Positions 54,184-63,247 are shown, counted from the stretch's first letter. The stretch is DNA of 64,000 nucleotides from Chloroflexota bacterium (GCA_021325635.1 JAJPGV010000027.1:98566-162565), one strand, 5' to 3'. Program-made: numbers and translations. Notes: generated by a model not told the origin, from the sequence alone.

Positions 54184-54719
54184 CGGCCGGCCTTCCCCGG
54201 CCACAGCTCCAGGGCGCGGCACACGGCGCGGCGCAGCCGCAGCGCGGCCAGCGGGTAGTGCGCCGCCGCGGCCAGCCCAGCAGCCCGGTCTCCGAGCCCA
54301 TCGATGACCACTCGGATGCCCAGGAAGGGAACCGGCCGGGACTCGGCGGCCTCCCTCAGCCAGCGGGTCTCCATGTCCACCGCGGCGATGCCGGTTCGGC
54401 CGAGATGGGCTTTCTCCGCCGGGCTGGCGATGTGGTCCACCGTCCGGATCTCTCCATCCGCAGCACGGAGCGCCGCCTTGAGGACAGGCTCGTAGCTGCC
54501 GGCCAAGACCACGTCTCCCGGCTCCAGCCACGACTGGCAAGCTCCGGCAAACCCGGCCGAAATCACGGCTTCGCAGTCTCCGAGGTCGTAGCGTTGCTGC
54601 CCCATACCGACAACTCTCGGGCGGCAACCCAGCAGCGGCAGGGCCTCGGCCATGGTGGCCACGGCCAAGAACGTCACAATGCCTCGGTGCGCTCGTGTCG
54701 AGGCGAGGAGGGAGAGCAC
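54180..54719 (-). CDS. hpnG: HpnG-like nucleoside phosphorylase
   Basis: A phosphorylase-family protein of up to 179 residues. Seen: AVISAGFAGACQSWLEPGDVVLAG and GIAAVDMETRWLREAA with the substrate-binding Asp/Met-Glu, the MTAN/purine-phosphorylase pattern. HpnG removes adenine from adenosylhopane to give ribosylhopane. Its partner HpnH, a radical SAM protein, is not in the window. Start uncertain: GTG 54719 is the first conventional one, but GTG 54677, with GAGG just upstream, begins the first beta strand (VTFLAVATMAEALP). It is shorter than most HpnG. Confidence 0.75.
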   Translation of the reverse strand: MLSLLASTRAHRGIVTFLAVATMAEALPLLGCRPRVVGMGQQRYDLGDCEAVISAGFAGACQSWLEPGDVVLAGSYEPVLKAALRAADGEIRTVDHIASPAEKAHLGRTGIAAVDMETRWLREAAESRPVPFLGIRVVIDGLGDRAAGLAAAAHYPLAALRLRRAVCRALELWPGKAGR

Positions 54720-54772
54720 GGCACCGCTGACGAGCGAATCCGCGCCCGCCAGGCGGGCCTGCCCACCACCAT

Positions 54773-55822
54773 TCAGCGATCTCGCTCCAGGAGGAAGCTC
54801 GCCAGCGCCTCCAGGTCAGACCGTCCGCCGGGGGTGAAGGCAATTTCGCCCGCGAGCGCCATGGCCCGTTGGTAGGCTTCGTCGGCCATGACCTGCACGC
54901 GTTCCCGCACCGACAGGTCAGCGAAGAGCTGCAGCACTCGGACGATCTGAGCGTCTGCGACTTCCTGCCCTGCGTAGATGGTCAGCAGCTCCTCCCGGAC
55001 CTCGGGTGAGCCGTACGACAGCGCCGCCACGATGGGCAGCGATTTCTTTCTGCGTCGGATGTCGGAGTCTGCCGGCTTGCCCGTGGTGTCGCTTTCGCCC
55101 CACACCCCGAGCATGTCGTCGCGGATCTGAAACAGCCGGCCGATGGCCTCCCCGAACTGCCGGCAGCGCTGTCGCACGGTGGCATCGGTGCCAGCCAGCA
55201 GGGCACCAATCTCGACCGATGCTCTGAGCAGGGCGCCTGTCTTTCGACCGATCATGTCGAAATACGCGTCCAGGCTGATCTCGGGCGTGTTCTCGTAGCT
55301 CACGTCCAGGTACTGGCCTTCGATCATCTCGCGCGTGGCCTCTTGTAGAACGTCCAAGACCTCGACCACCAACGCGTCGCCACACAGCGGGCGCAGGTCG
55401 TGCAGCGTCAGGTTGGCGAGGCAGAACATCGCGTCGCCCGCGTTGATGGCTTGAGGCACTCCCCACTTGGACCAGATCGTCGGCCGGTGCCGTCGCTCGC
55501 GGTCTTCGTCCTGGATGTCGTCGTGAATCAGTGAGAAGTTGTGCACCAGCTCGATCGAGGCCGCCGCCGGGAGCGCCTTGGTCCAGTCGCCGCCCAGCGC
55601 TTGACAGACTAGCAAGCAGAGCGTGGGGCGCAGCGCCTTGCCCTGGACCGGACTGCCGCCATCCAATCCCAGGTGGTACCGCAGCATCTCATACAGCGGC
55701 ACGCCTCTATCGCTGAGCGCACGCTGCAAGCTTTCCTCGATGGGCTGGCGAAAACGCTCCAGGACCTGGGCGGCGCGGCCCGGATCAGTGATGGCCGCGG
55801 ACGTCGTCTGTGGACTGATCAA
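54773..55822 (-). CDS. polyprenyl (farnesyl/geranylgeranyl) diphosphate synthase 1
   Basis: A 349-residue trans-prenyltransferase. Seen: KALRPTLCLLVCQALGGD, the first Asp-rich motif LIHDDIQDED, GDAMFCLANLTL, a KTGALLRASVEIGALL segment, and the second motif region FQIRDDMLGVWGE, with DDxxG instead of DDxxD as in many actinobacterial-type enzymes. Heading the hopanoid operon, it probably supplies farnesyl diphosphate to HpnD. Start TTG 55822, with GGAG 8 nt upstream. Confidence 0.88.
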   Translation of the reverse strand: MISPQTTSAAITDPGRAAQVLERFRQPIEESLQRALSDRGVPLYEMLRYHLGLDGGSPVQGKALRPTLCLLVCQALGGDWTKALPAAASIELVHNFSLIHDDIQDEDRERRHRPTIWSKWGVPQAINAGDAMFCLANLTLHDLRPLCGDALVVEVLDVLQEATREMIEGQYLDVSYENTPEISLDAYFDMIGRKTGALLRASVEIGALLAGTDATVRQRCRQFGEAIGRLFQIRDDMLGVWGESDTTGKPADSDIRRRKKSLPIVAALSYGSPEVREELLTIYAGQEVADAQIVRVLQLFADLSVRERVQVMADEAYQRAMALAGEIAFTPGGRSDLEALASFLLERDR

Positions 55823-55882
55823 CAGCTCTGCTCCAATGCGTGATGGCGAAATGAGCCGGCGAATCTATCCGCGCTAGCACAA

Positions 55883-55911
55883 CCTATACCAGCTTACAGG
55901 CGGTGACGCAA
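55883..55911 (-). promoter_or_regulatory. candidate promoter of the hopanoid operon
   Basis: On the minus strand TTGCGT (55911-55906), 17 nt, then TATAGG (55888-55883). It lies 60 bp before TTG 55822. Each hexamer matches the sigma-70 consensus in four of six positions. Confidence 0.5.
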
Positions 55912-55951
55912 CAACGCCAAAACTACCGGGCTTTGGCGCTGCCGGACTGGC

Positions 55952-55957
55952 TAAGAT
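55952..55957 (+). promoter_or_regulatory. -10 box for ispH
   Basis: TAAGAT, 6 nt before ATG 55964; predicts a leaderless mRNA. Confidence 0.5.
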
Positions 55958-55963
55958 TCAGGC

Positions 55964-56920
55964 ATGAGGCCAGCCCTAGGCTCTCGGGCCGGTAGTCCCG
56001 CCGCCGTGGCACGGGTGATCGTGGCTGCTCCTCGCGGCTTCTGCGCGGGGGTCACGCGGGCCGTGGACATCGTCGAGGCCGCGCTCGAACGCTGGGGCCC
56101 CCCGGTCTACGTCCGCAAAGAGATCGTCCACAACCGTCGGGTGGTTGGCGAGCTTGCTGCCAAAGGCGCCATCTTCGTGGATGAAGTCGACCAGGCGCCC
56201 GCGGACCGGCCACTCATCTTCAGCGCACACGGCATCGCTCCGACTGTCCGGGTAGACGCCGCGAGCCGGCAGCTGCGCACGATCGACGCCACCTGTCCGC
56301 TGGTCACCAAGGTGCACTCCGAAGCCAAGCGCTTTGCCCGACAGGGATACGAGCTGGTGTACATCGGCCACGAGGGCCACGATGAAGCGATCGGCACGAT
56401 GGGCGAAGCCCCCGAGGCCATGCACCTGGTCCAGACCGTCGAGGACGTAGCCAAGCTGGATATTGCTGCGGACAAAAAGGTCGCTTATCTCACGCAGACA
56501 ACGCTGGGTGTGGACGAGACGGCGGGCATCATCCAGGCGCTGAAGGAACGCTATCCGGCCCTCGCTTCACCTCCTAAAGAAGACATCTGCTATGCAGCCA
56601 CGAACCGCCAGCTGGCGGTCAAACGGCTGGCGCCCAACTGCGATCTGCTGCTCGTCGTCGGCTCGCAGAACAGCTCGAACGCGCATCGCCTGGTGGAGGT
56701 GGCCAGCGAAGCGGGCACGGCCGCCCACCTCATCGACGGGCCGGCTGACATCCGCCCGGAGTGGCTGAAGGGCGCCTCGACGGTTGGAGTAACGGGCAGC
56801 GCCTCCACGGCGGAGGCGGCGGTTCAGGACGTGGTAGCCGCCCTCCGGCCGGGCAAGGTGGAGGAATTCCAGGCGGTCGAGGAAAACGTGTTCTTCAATC
56901 TTCCGCCCGAGCTCCGCTAG
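55964..56920 (+). CDS. ispH: 4-hydroxy-3-methylbut-2-enyl diphosphate reductase
   Basis: A 318-residue [4Fe-4S] enzyme, the last step of the MEP isoprenoid pathway, giving IPP and DMAPP. The three cluster cysteines are in PRGFCAGVTRAV, DATCPLVTKVH and DICYAATNRQ. VGSQNSSNAHRLVEVA and TGSASTAEAAVQDV are also conserved. About 16 extra N-terminal residues precede the fold; a start at a later codon is possible, but the -10 box sits correctly for ATG 55964. It diverges from the hopanoid operon it feeds. Confidence 0.96.
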   Translation: MRPALGSRAGSPAAVARVIVAAPRGFCAGVTRAVDIVEAALERWGPPVYVRKEIVHNRRVVGELAAKGAIFVDEVDQAPADRPLIFSAHGIAPTVRVDAASRQLRTIDATCPLVTKVHSEAKRFARQGYELVYIGHEGHDEAIGTMGEAPEAMHLVQTVEDVAKLDIAADKKVAYLTQTTLGVDETAGIIQALKERYPALASPPKEDICYAATNRQLAVKRLAPNCDLLLVVGSQNSSNAHRLVEVASEAGTAAHLIDGPADIRPEWLKGASTVGVTGSASTAEAAVQDVVAALRPGKVEEFQAVEENVFFNLPPELR

Positions 56921-56925
56921 CAGAG

Positions 56926-56997
56926 CTCCCCGGCGAGGATTCGAACCTCGAACCTTGCGGTTAACAGCCGCCCGCTCTACCGTTGAGCTACCGAGGA
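56926..56997 (-). tRNA. tRNA-Asn (anticodon GTT)
   Basis: A 72-nt cloverleaf on the minus strand. The acceptor TCCTCGG pairs with CCGGGGA (one G-U). The D arm is GCTC/GAGC, the anticodon loop CTGTTAA gives GTT, and the T arm is CGAGG-TTCGAAT-CCTCG. The discriminator is G, and CCA is not encoded. The base of the anticodon stem has a G-A mismatch. It lies 5 bp after the convergent ispH stop. Confidence 0.95.
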
Positions 56998-57052
56998 ATG
57001 GCCTTGGGATTATAGCTATCCATGGCCACCCGACGGGCCGCGAAAGCGCGTA

Positions 57053-58069
57053 CTAGTAGCAGCGCGAAATGGAAAAGCCGGCGAGCTCGCACAGGGCGTC
57101 CTGTGCCGGCCCACGGTTGCCGGCAGCTTCGAGAGCCCGTAACGACGCTTGCCGGTAGCCTTCGGCCTGGGCAATGGCCCACTGGCGGGCCCCGGTAGCG
57201 TCGAGCAGCTCGTACACGGCCTGGCCACAATCCTCGTCCGAGGCAAGCGCACGCTTGACCCGGCTCGCCGCCTCCGGCGCCGAGCGCTCCAGGGCAAAGA
57301 TAAGCGGCAGCGTCTTCTTGCGCTTCCGCACGTCGCCCACGGGCTTGCCGGTCAACGCCTGCTCCCCCCAGATCGCCAACAGGTCGTCCCTGATCTGAAA
57401 CGCGATACCGATCTGCTCGCCGAACTCGCGATACCGCTGCCGCACCAGCTCATCCCGCGTTGCCATGGCCGCGCCGGCATAGGCAGCGCAGCCAATGAGC
57501 GCTCCCGATTTCGCGGCAATCATGGCCAGATACTGCCCGACGCTGACGTCCCAGCTGTCCTGGTAGACGAGGTCCAGGTGCTGCCCTTCGCACAGCCGCA
57601 GGCACACGGCGTCGATCTCGCGGCTCACCTGCACCAGCGCCGCCAGAGCCGTTTCGTCCGTAGGCTCATGAAAAAGCACGGCCTTGGCCAGGGAGTGCAG
57701 GCCGTCTCCCACGTTGAGGGCCTGTGGAATACCGCACAATCGCCACAGCGCGGGACGTCCCCGGCGCAGCGCATCACCGTCCTCGATGTCGTCGTGGATC
57801 AAGGTGAAGTTGTGGAGCAGCTCCAGCGCCATCGCGGGAATCATGGCCGGGCTGTAATCGCCACACACCGCCTCGCACGACAGCAAGCAGATAGCCGGGC
57901 GAAGCCGCTTCCCTCCCCACGCTCGTGTATCCCGCAGCGACTCGTCCTTCCAGCCGAGCTGATACCGCATCATGTCGTAAAAGCCGCACGCCGGCATACT
58001 TTCGAAGTACCCCTGCAGACGAGCGTCGAGGATACTGGCTAGCTGGCCCAGCATCGTTTCAGCGTCCAT
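57053..58069 (-). CDS. polyprenyl diphosphate synthase 2
   Basis: A 338-residue trans-prenyltransferase paralogous to the one at 54773. Seen: GKRLRPAICLLSCEAVCGDYSP, LIHDDIEDGDALRRGRPALW, GEQIGIAFQIRDDLLAIWGEQ (DDxxA in the second motif) and GKPVGDVRKRKKTLPLIFAL. The product chain length is unknown; having two enzymes suggests one for C15 and one for a longer product such as for quinones or lipid carriers. ATG 58069 begins the family region; the frame is open to a TTG at 58138. It reads toward the tRNA. Confidence 0.85.
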   Translation of the reverse strand: MDAETMLGQLASILDARLQGYFESMPACGFYDMMRYQLGWKDESLRDTRAWGGKRLRPAICLLSCEAVCGDYSPAMIPAMALELLHNFTLIHDDIEDGDALRRGRPALWRLCGIPQALNVGDGLHSLAKAVLFHEPTDETALAALVQVSREIDAVCLRLCEGQHLDLVYQDSWDVSVGQYLAMIAAKSGALIGCAAYAGAAMATRDELVRQRYREFGEQIGIAFQIRDDLLAIWGEQALTGKPVGDVRKRKKTLPLIFALERSAPEAASRVKRALASDEDCGQAVYELLDATGARQWAIAQAEGYRQASLRALEAAGNRGPAQDALCELAGFSISRCY

Positions 58070-58205
58070 CTTCAGCGGCGGGCCGGGGCTTCGGCGGCGC
58101 CCCATCGCGAGACCATCCGCACGCGCAGGCGAAGTCAACTCACACTCACTGGACTACGCCCCACAGGGCAGGTCGGGACGCTGCATGGCACGAATGGGGC
58201 AGGCT

Positions 58206-58222
58206 CCCCCGGACACCGGGGG
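58206..58222 (-). terminator. GC hairpin after rpoD
   Basis: CCCCCGG-ACA-CCGGGGG, a perfect 7-bp stem 9 bp after the rpoD stop. There is no T-run, so termination is only suggested by position. Confidence 0.35.
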
Positions 58223-58230
58223 CAGCATGG

Positions 58231-59421
58231 CTATTCGAGGTAGTCCTTGAGCTTACGCGAGCGGGTCGGATGGCGAAGTTTGCGCAGCGCCTTGGCTTCG
58301 ATTTGCCGTATGCGTTCGCGGGTGACCTTGAACTCTTTACCCACTTCCTCCAGGGTTCGGCTGCGGCCGTCCTCGAGGCCGAAGCGAAGCTGAAGCACCT
58401 TACGCTCTCGAACGCTCAGGGAATCCAGCACATCCTCAACCTGTTCCTTGAGGAGCTGATGCGAGGCCGCTTCGGCGGGAGCCAGCGCCCCGCGATCCTC
58501 GATGAAGTCGCCCAGGTGGCTGTCCTCTTCCTCACCAATGGGCGTCTCGAGCGATACCGGCTCCTGGGACAGCTTCTGGATCTCGCGCACTCGCTCGGCG
58601 GACAGCTCCATCTCCACCGCGATCTCCTCGGCCGTCGGATCCCGGCCGAGATCCTGCAGCAGGCGGCGCTGCACGCGCACCAGCTTGTTGATGGTCTCGA
58701 CCATGTGCACGGGAATGCGAATCGTCCTGGCCTGGTCGGCAATGGCCCGAGTGATCGCCTGCCGGATCCACCATGTGGCGTAGGTGCTGAACTTGTAGCC
58801 CTTGTGGTAGTCGAATTTTTCCACCGCCCGGATGAGGCCGATGTTGCCCTCCTGCACCAGGTCGAGCAGGGACATGCCGCGGCCCAGATACTTCTTGGCC
58901 ACGCTGACCACGAGCCGGAGATTCGCTTCGGTCAGCTGCCGGCGGGCCTCGATGCCGTCCTGAATGGTGAGGATGTCCTTCGTGCCGTTGCCGTTCTGCT
59001 CGGCCATCTCGCCCAGCTCCATCCTGGTCGCCAGGCTCACTTCCTCCTCGGCGCTCAGCAGCGAAACCTTGCCGATCTCGCGCAGATACATCCGAACAGG
59101 ATCGTCCACGCTTTCGGCCTCGGCTTCGGCTAGGGCCTCCAGCGCTGCCAGCGGCTCGATCTCCACCTCTTCGAGCTTGGACTCGTCCCACGTCTCCGCG
59201 GCGCTGTCGAGGTCGCCGGGATCCAGCGGGATGACCTTGATGCTGGACGCTTTGAGCTCCGCCTGGAAATCGAGGAGCTCGGTGGCGTCACGCTCGGCGA
59301 AGACGAGATCGATCTCCTCCTCGGTGAGGACCTTGAGCTTTTTACCCTTTTCGAGCAGCGCCTCGGGCGTGAGCGGCGCTGCCTCTCCGGGCTCAGGCAT
59401 CAGCTGACCATCCGTCGCCAT
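58231..59421 (-). CDS. rpoD: primary sigma factor RpoD/SigA
   Basis: A 396-residue housekeeping-type sigma-70. The N-terminal ~90 residues are acidic region 1.1-like sequence. Region 1.2 is [18 protein letters not shown]; region 2 has [28 protein letters not shown] and [14 protein letters not shown]; region 3 has [16 protein letters not shown]; and region 4 ends [31 protein letters not shown], the classical primary-sigma ending. It overlaps the dnaG stop by one base; dnaG-rpoD is an ancient macromolecular-synthesis pair. Confidence 0.95.
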   Translation of the reverse strand: MATDGQLMPEPGEAAPLTPEALLEKGKKLKVLTEEEIDLVFAERDATELLDFQAELKASSIKVIPLDPGDLDSAAETWDESKLEEVEIEPLAALEALAEAEAESVDDPVRMYLREIGKVSLLSAEEEVSLATRMELGEMAEQNGNGTKDILTIQDGIEARRQLTEANLRLVVSVAKKYLGRGMSLLDLVQEGNIGLIRAVEKFDYHKGYKFSTYATWWIRQAITRAIADQARTIRIPVHMVETINKLVRVQRRLLQDLGRDPTAEEIAVEMELSAERVREIQKLSQEPVSLETPIGEEEDSHLGDFIEDRGALAPAEAASHQLLKEQVEDVLDSLSVRERKVLQLRFGLEDGRSRTLEEVGKEFKVTRERIRQIEAKALRKLRHPTRSRKLKDYLE

Positions 59422-61418
59422 CAGGAATGAGCAAGCACGGAACGACGAATGAGCTCGGATTTCGATTGATGAAGCACAGCCAGGTCTTCGACCGCGCCGG
59501 CCTCGACGTCTTTGGACCGGGCGCCCTCGGACTGCGCGAGCAGGGTCGCCCGCTCCGCCTGGCTGCGACTGGCCGCCTGCGCTCGCAGTTTCAACACCAG
59601 TCTTTCGAATTCGGCCTGGCGGGCGGCGGCTGGGATTTCTGGCTCCTGGTAGGCAAGATCATGCAGGAACTCGATGTGCCCGGCTACCGCTTCGGGCAAA
59701 CGGGCTCTCGCATCAAGCTGCAGATCCGCCGACGTGAACTCACCATCCATGCGCGCCACGAGGAACTGAAGAACCTCTCGATTTTCGCTCTTCGCGACCT
59801 CGTCGGTTCGCAGATTTTGGCGCCATAGATGGGCATCGTCAAGGTAGCGCAGCGCTCTCATTACCAAAAAGTCCTCGACGTCCAGACCCAGTGGCGCAGG
59901 CCGCTTAGCCGCGGCAGCCAGCGGACGCGCGGGCTGCTCTCGGCTTTCTTCCGCGGCCCCGTCATCGGCCGCCGGCGGGACGTCCCGCCGCCTGGCCGGC
60001 GATCGCTTGGCCGGCAGCAGCCGGGCAACTGCCGAGTTGAGATCGTCCTCGGTAATGCTCGAAGGACCCGCCACTCGGGAGAGGTGCTGCGCCAGCCGGC
60101 CCAGATAATGATGCCGCTCGATGCGGTCGGGTATTTGCGCCAGCTCGCCGCCGAGCTCCTCAACCAGGGCGACCTTGTCGCGGGCGCTGGAGAGGGGGTG
60201 CCGGGCAACGATCTGCCGGAACTTGTATTCGAGCAGCGGCAGCGCTTGCTCGACCAGCTGCCGCCAGACCGCGACGTCTTCGTAGAGAACCTCATCCGGG
60301 TCCTTGCCTCGCGGCAGCTCCATCACACGAATATCGGCCTTCAGCTTGGCCTGCAATGGCACCAGACGGTAGATGCCTGCAGCCTGGCCGACCAGCTGCC
60401 CGGCGTCCGCGGCCAGAGCCGGCACGAGCTCCTGGTCGAACACCTGGGCCGCCACTTCCACGCCCCGCATGGTGCCGGCATCCCCCGCCGTATCGGGATC
60501 GAGGGCCAGCACGAGGTTCGTCGTCAGCCGCTTGATCTGCTCCAGCTGGCGCTCTGTCAGGCTGGTTCCCATCGAGCAAACGGCGTTCGCCTCGCCGTAC
60601 TGGTGCGCCATGATGGCGTCCATGTAGCCCTCGACCACGATCACCAGGTCTCGGTCGCGGATAGCGTTCTTGGCCCGATCCAATCCGTACAGCGTGGCGC
60701 TCTTGTCGAACAGCTCAGTCTGTGGCGAGTTGATGAACTTTGCCGACTTCTTGTCAGTGCCGAGGTCACGTCCGCCGAAAGCGACGATGTGGCCGCCCGC
60801 ATCTCGAATGGGAAAGATGAGCCGGTTGCGGAAGCGGTCGTACGGCTGTCCTCGTTCGCTCTCGTGCAGGATGCCGGCGGCCAGCTGCTCTTCGGGGTTG
60901 TAGCCCAGTCCACTCAAGTGGCTGCGCAGCGCATCCCAGCTATCCGGCGCATAGCCAAGCTGAAAGTCGAGCACGGTCTGGTGCGTCAAGTGACGCCCTT
61001 CGACAAAGTCGCGGGCATACTGACCGCTGGGATGTTCCAGCAGCATCTTCTGGAACCACACGCCGGCCGCCGCATTCACATCGAGCAACCGCCGCTTGCG
61101 GGCGTCGTCTTCCGGGCGACGCGGACGGTCGTCCAGCTCCACACCCGCTTTCTCGGCCAGCAGCTTGAGCGCGCCGGGAAAATCCAGGTTCTCCATGCGC
61201 ATGGTGAAGGCGATGGCGTCGCCACTCAGGCCACAACCGAAGCACTTCCAGCGATCGTCCTCCGGCCAGATGCAGAAGGATGGGGTCTTCTCAGCGTGAA
61301 ACGGGCAGCACGCCCACCAGTTGCGGCCTGACTTCTTGAGTCCGGGAAGGTACCCGGACACCAGCTGCACCAGGTCGATCTTGCTCTTGATGAGTTCGAC
61401 TGGACTGGCCGAAACCAT
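59421..61418 (-). CDS. dnaG: DNA primase
   Basis: A 665-residue primase. The CHC2 zinc finger is [13 protein letters not shown] with CFGCG (residues 37-63); then [22 protein letters not shown], and the TOPRIM core [15 protein letters not shown] and [19 protein letters not shown]. The last has Thr where most primases have DxDxAG with a different residue. The C-terminal helicase-binding region is divergent. ATG 61418 has a perfect TATAAT 10 nt upstream. Confidence 0.95.
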   Translation of the reverse strand: MVSASPVELIKSKIDLVQLVSGYLPGLKKSGRNWWACCPFHAEKTPSFCIWPEDDRWKCFGCGLSGDAIAFTMRMENLDFPGALKLLAEKAGVELDDRPRRPEDDARKRRLLDVNAAAGVWFQKMLLEHPSGQYARDFVEGRHLTHQTVLDFQLGYAPDSWDALRSHLSGLGYNPEEQLAAGILHESERGQPYDRFRNRLIFPIRDAGGHIVAFGGRDLGTDKKSAKFINSPQTELFDKSATLYGLDRAKNAIRDRDLVIVVEGYMDAIMAHQYGEANAVCSMGTSLTERQLEQIKRLTTNLVLALDPDTAGDAGTMRGVEVAAQVFDQELVPALAADAGQLVGQAAGIYRLVPLQAKLKADIRVMELPRGKDPDEVLYEDVAVWRQLVEQALPLLEYKFRQIVARHPLSSARDKVALVEELGGELAQIPDRIERHHYLGRLAQHLSRVAGPSSITEDDLNSAVARLLPAKRSPARRRDVPPAADDGAAEESREQPARPLAAAAKRPAPLGLDVEDFLVMRALRYLDDAHLWRQNLRTDEVAKSENREVLQFLVARMDGEFTSADLQLDARARLPEAVAGHIEFLHDLAYQEPEIPAAARQAEFERLVLKLRAQAASRSQAERATLLAQSEGARSKDVEAGAVEDLAVLHQSKSELIRRSVLAHS

Positions 61419-61428
61419 GGATGGCGGA

Positions 61429-61434
61429 ATTATA
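61429..61434 (-). promoter_or_regulatory. -10 box for dnaG-rpoD
   Basis: TATAAT on the minus strand, perfect consensus, 10 nt before ATG 61418. Confidence 0.55.
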
Positions 61435-61462
61435 GGCGGGCTAGCTGCTGCCTAGGACCCTC

Positions 61463-61771
61463 TTACAGACCGCCGAAACCCAGCTCGAGCTTGGCGTCCT
61501 CAGTCATCATGTGGGGACCCCAGGGTGGTGTCCAGACGATGTCCACGTCCACCTGCTTGATGCCGTCCAATGGGGCCAACGCGTCTTGCACCATCTCGCC
61601 AACCATGGGCCCGATAGGGCAGCCGGGAGATGTGAGCGTCATGGTGACCTTGACGTTGCCAGCCTCATCCAGGTCGGTGCCGTAGACCAAACCCAGATCG
61701 ACGACGTTCACGCCAAGCTCGGGATCGTAGACCTGCTTCAGCGCCTCTTTGATCTCGTCGACGTTCGTCAT
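61463..61771 (-). CDS. MIP18/SufT-like iron-sulfur assembly factor
   Basis: A 102-residue DUF59 protein. Seen: ALKQVYDPELGVNVVDLGLVYG, the conserved TLTSPGCPIGPMV with the single Cys, and VDVDIVWTPPWGPHMMTEDAKLELG. Such proteins (SufT, PaaD-like) help mature Fe-S proteins; the window encodes two Fe-S enzymes, AcnA and IspH. It overlaps the stop of the zinc-ribbon gene by 4 bp (ATGA). Confidence 0.88.
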   Translation of the reverse strand: MTNVDEIKEALKQVYDPELGVNVVDLGLVYGTDLDEAGNVKVTMTLTSPGCPIGPMVGEMVQDALAPLDGIKQVDVDIVWTPPWGPHMMTEDAKLELGFGGL

Positions 61772-62046
61772 GACACGTTAGTTATAACCAGCGCCGCCGG
61801 CAGCTCCGGCCGTGAGCGCGAGGGGCCAAACACCTTGCTGGTGATCAGTCCGAACAGGCCAAATAACACGCAGGCCAGCAGCAGGACGATTACCAGCGTG
61901 AGCATCAAGCGATTTCGCGGGTCCTGTGTGACCGAAGGGTGATTGCGCTCAACCACCAGCGCTCGGCCGCAGTGCTTACAGTAGCGGCTGTCGGCGCTGT
62001 TCTGCTCGCCGCAGGCGAAGCAGCTGAGCGCATCGCCACCGGCCAT
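61768..62046 (-). CDS. small zinc-ribbon membrane protein
   Basis: A 92-residue protein. Residues 9-27 form a zinc ribbon (CFACG and CKHCG), followed by a 20-residue basic linker and one hydrophobic helix (about 47-70, LMLTLVIVLLLACVLFGLFG). The short C-terminal tail would face outside if the ribbon is cytoplasmic. Function unknown. It has its own TATACT box 6 nt before ATG 62046 and is coupled to the MIP18-like gene. Confidence 0.75.
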   Translation of the reverse strand: MAGGDALSCFACGEQNSADSRYCKHCGRALVVERNHPSVTQDPRNRLMLTLVIVLLLACVLFGLFGLITSKVFGPSRSRPELPAALVITNVS

Positions 62047-62052
62047 CGCTGG

Positions 62053-62058
62053 AGTATA
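62053..62058 (-). promoter_or_regulatory. -10 box for the zinc-ribbon/MIP18 pair
   Basis: TATACT on the minus strand, 6 nt before ATG 62046; predicts a leaderless mRNA. Confidence 0.55.
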
Positions 62059-62086
62059 TGCGGCCGGGCGAGCCGTTCCGAGCTCG

Positions 62087-63109
62087 CTACTTGACGACTT
62101 CTACCTTGACGTCCGCAATGCCGCGGCTGAGCGGGAAGAGCGTCGCGAACGCGGCCTTGCTCAAATCGATGCGGGTGTTCCAGGCCGCCGGGCGATCGGT
62201 GTTGAGGACAACGACCGAGCGCGCGCCATCCATGGTCGAGAGGCGCAGCTTGGTTCCAAGCGGAAAGGAGTTTGTAGCCGCCGTCATGTCTTCCTGACGG
62301 AAGACAGGGCCCATGGAGGTGTGGGAGCCGACGAACGAGTCGGCATAGAAGCTGATCTGCGCAAACCCGGCCGGCACTGACTGGATGGCAGGCTCAGGTG
62401 GGGCCTGGGCCACGAACGGCAGCGGGCCAAGGAGTCCGCTTTCCTTCAAGATGTCGCCGCCGTTCACCATCTGCACCTGTCCCGCCGCGGCCCAGGGCAG
62501 CAGCTGCTTGGCCTGCTGGAACACCACGTTGTCGAACCGCAGCACCGACATGATCGGCGTCTCCAGCCAGCCGCCTTCGGGCAAACCGTACATGTTGACG
62601 GGGTCGTAGATGGCGAAGTATGCGGATTTGATGGCGGGATGGGCATCGAGCTGGCCGTAGCGCCTCTGCGAGATCTCCTGCCAGGTCTTGCCGGCTTCGT
62701 CGGCGCCGGCCAATTGCGGCGGAATGGTCTTCATCATCGTCAACCAGCCGTCCTTACCCGCGTCGTGGAGCATGTTGAAGATGTTGAGAAAGCGCGCCTG
62801 GCTCAGCTCGGGATACCACACCAAGCCGACCTTCTGGGTGAGCTGCACCACTCGACCGCCGAGCACGAAACGCCCGGAGATCGGATACCCGAGCACGTCG
62901 ATCCCGCCCAGACGGCGAAACTCCGACCACAGCGGAATCCCGCCGTCGTCGGTAATGCTGAAGCCCCCCTTGCCACCCCCGGTCTGGGTGTAGAAGTGGC
63001 CGTTGTCAATGCCAAAATCCGCCGCGTTGTCCGCGGCCTGGACCGGGGTCAGCAGCGACACAATCAGTGCCGCGAGCGTGGCGACCAGTGCCACCAGCCG
63101 TCTTAACAA
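62087..63109 (-). CDS. secreted protein with C-terminal RlpA-like double-psi beta-barrel
   Basis: A 340-residue exported protein. The signal peptide is residues 1-27 (LRRLVALVATLAALIVSLL, cleavage near VQAAD). Residues 40-150 are a domain with GGIDVLGYPISGRFVLGGRVVQLTQKVGLVWYPE and MLHDAGKDGWL, which I know mainly from secreted Chloroflexota proteins. The last ~75 residues (FPLGTKLRLST, VVVLNTDRP, RIDLSKAAFATLFPL) are an RlpA-like barrel, the fold of cell-wall lytic transglycosylases; the usual second acid (DRGP) reads DRPA. TTG 63109 has GGAAGG 6 nt upstream and begins the signal peptide exactly. Confidence 0.82.
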   Translation of the reverse strand: MLRRLVALVATLAALIVSLLTPVQAADNAADFGIDNGHFYTQTGGGKGGFSITDDGGIPLWSEFRRLGGIDVLGYPISGRFVLGGRVVQLTQKVGLVWYPELSQARFLNIFNMLHDAGKDGWLTMMKTIPPQLAGADEAGKTWQEISQRRYGQLDAHPAIKSAYFAIYDPVNMYGLPEGGWLETPIMSVLRFDNVVFQQAKQLLPWAAAGQVQMVNGGDILKESGLLGPLPFVAQAPPEPAIQSVPAGFAQISFYADSFVGSHTSMGPVFRQEDMTAATNSFPLGTKLRLSTMDGARSVVVLNTDRPAAWNTRIDLSKAAFATLFPLSRGIADVKVEVVK

Positions 63110-63212
63110 GCCTGTCCTTCCAATCTCCCGCGCGCTGTCATGGCGCGGTAGCAGCCCTTCTGATTTCCCCTGCGCCCGCGAAAAGCCCACACTCCGGGCG
63201 CCACAAAGGGCT
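63110..63212 (-). ncRNA. structured 5' leader of the RlpA-like gene, candidate cis-regulatory RNA
   Basis: On the minus strand the ~100-nt leader can form three helices. P1 is AGCCCTT (63212-63206) with AAGGGCT (63159-63153). Nested inside it, P2 is GCGCCCG (63201-63195) with CGGGCGC (63178-63172). Downstream, P3 is CCGCGC (63148-63143) with GCGCGG (63133-63128), just before the Shine-Dalgarno. All are perfect pairings. It matches no riboswitch class I can recall. Confidence 0.45.
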
Positions 63213-63217
63213 TCGTC

Positions 63218-63247
63218 AGAGTACGGGAGTGGTTGAAAGGCTGTCAA
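63218..63247 (-). promoter_or_regulatory. sigma-70 promoter of the RlpA-like gene
   Basis: On the minus strand TTGACA (63247-63242, perfect -35), 18-nt spacer, TACTCT (63223-63218). Transcription would start near 63212-63210, at the foot of helix P1. Confidence 0.7.

Noticed and set aside
53161..54843. 560-residue fusion protein with HpnA at its C-terminus
   Set aside because: The first ~220 residues are the reverse-frame reading over hpnG and the prenyl synthase end; TTG 54183 with a Shine-Dalgarno starts a normal-length HpnA.
63110..63212. Known c-di-AMP (ydaO) or c-di-GMP riboswitch in the RlpA-like leader
   Set aside because: The helices are real, but the conserved core sequences of these classes are absent as far as I can recall, so I report it only as an unclassified structured leader.
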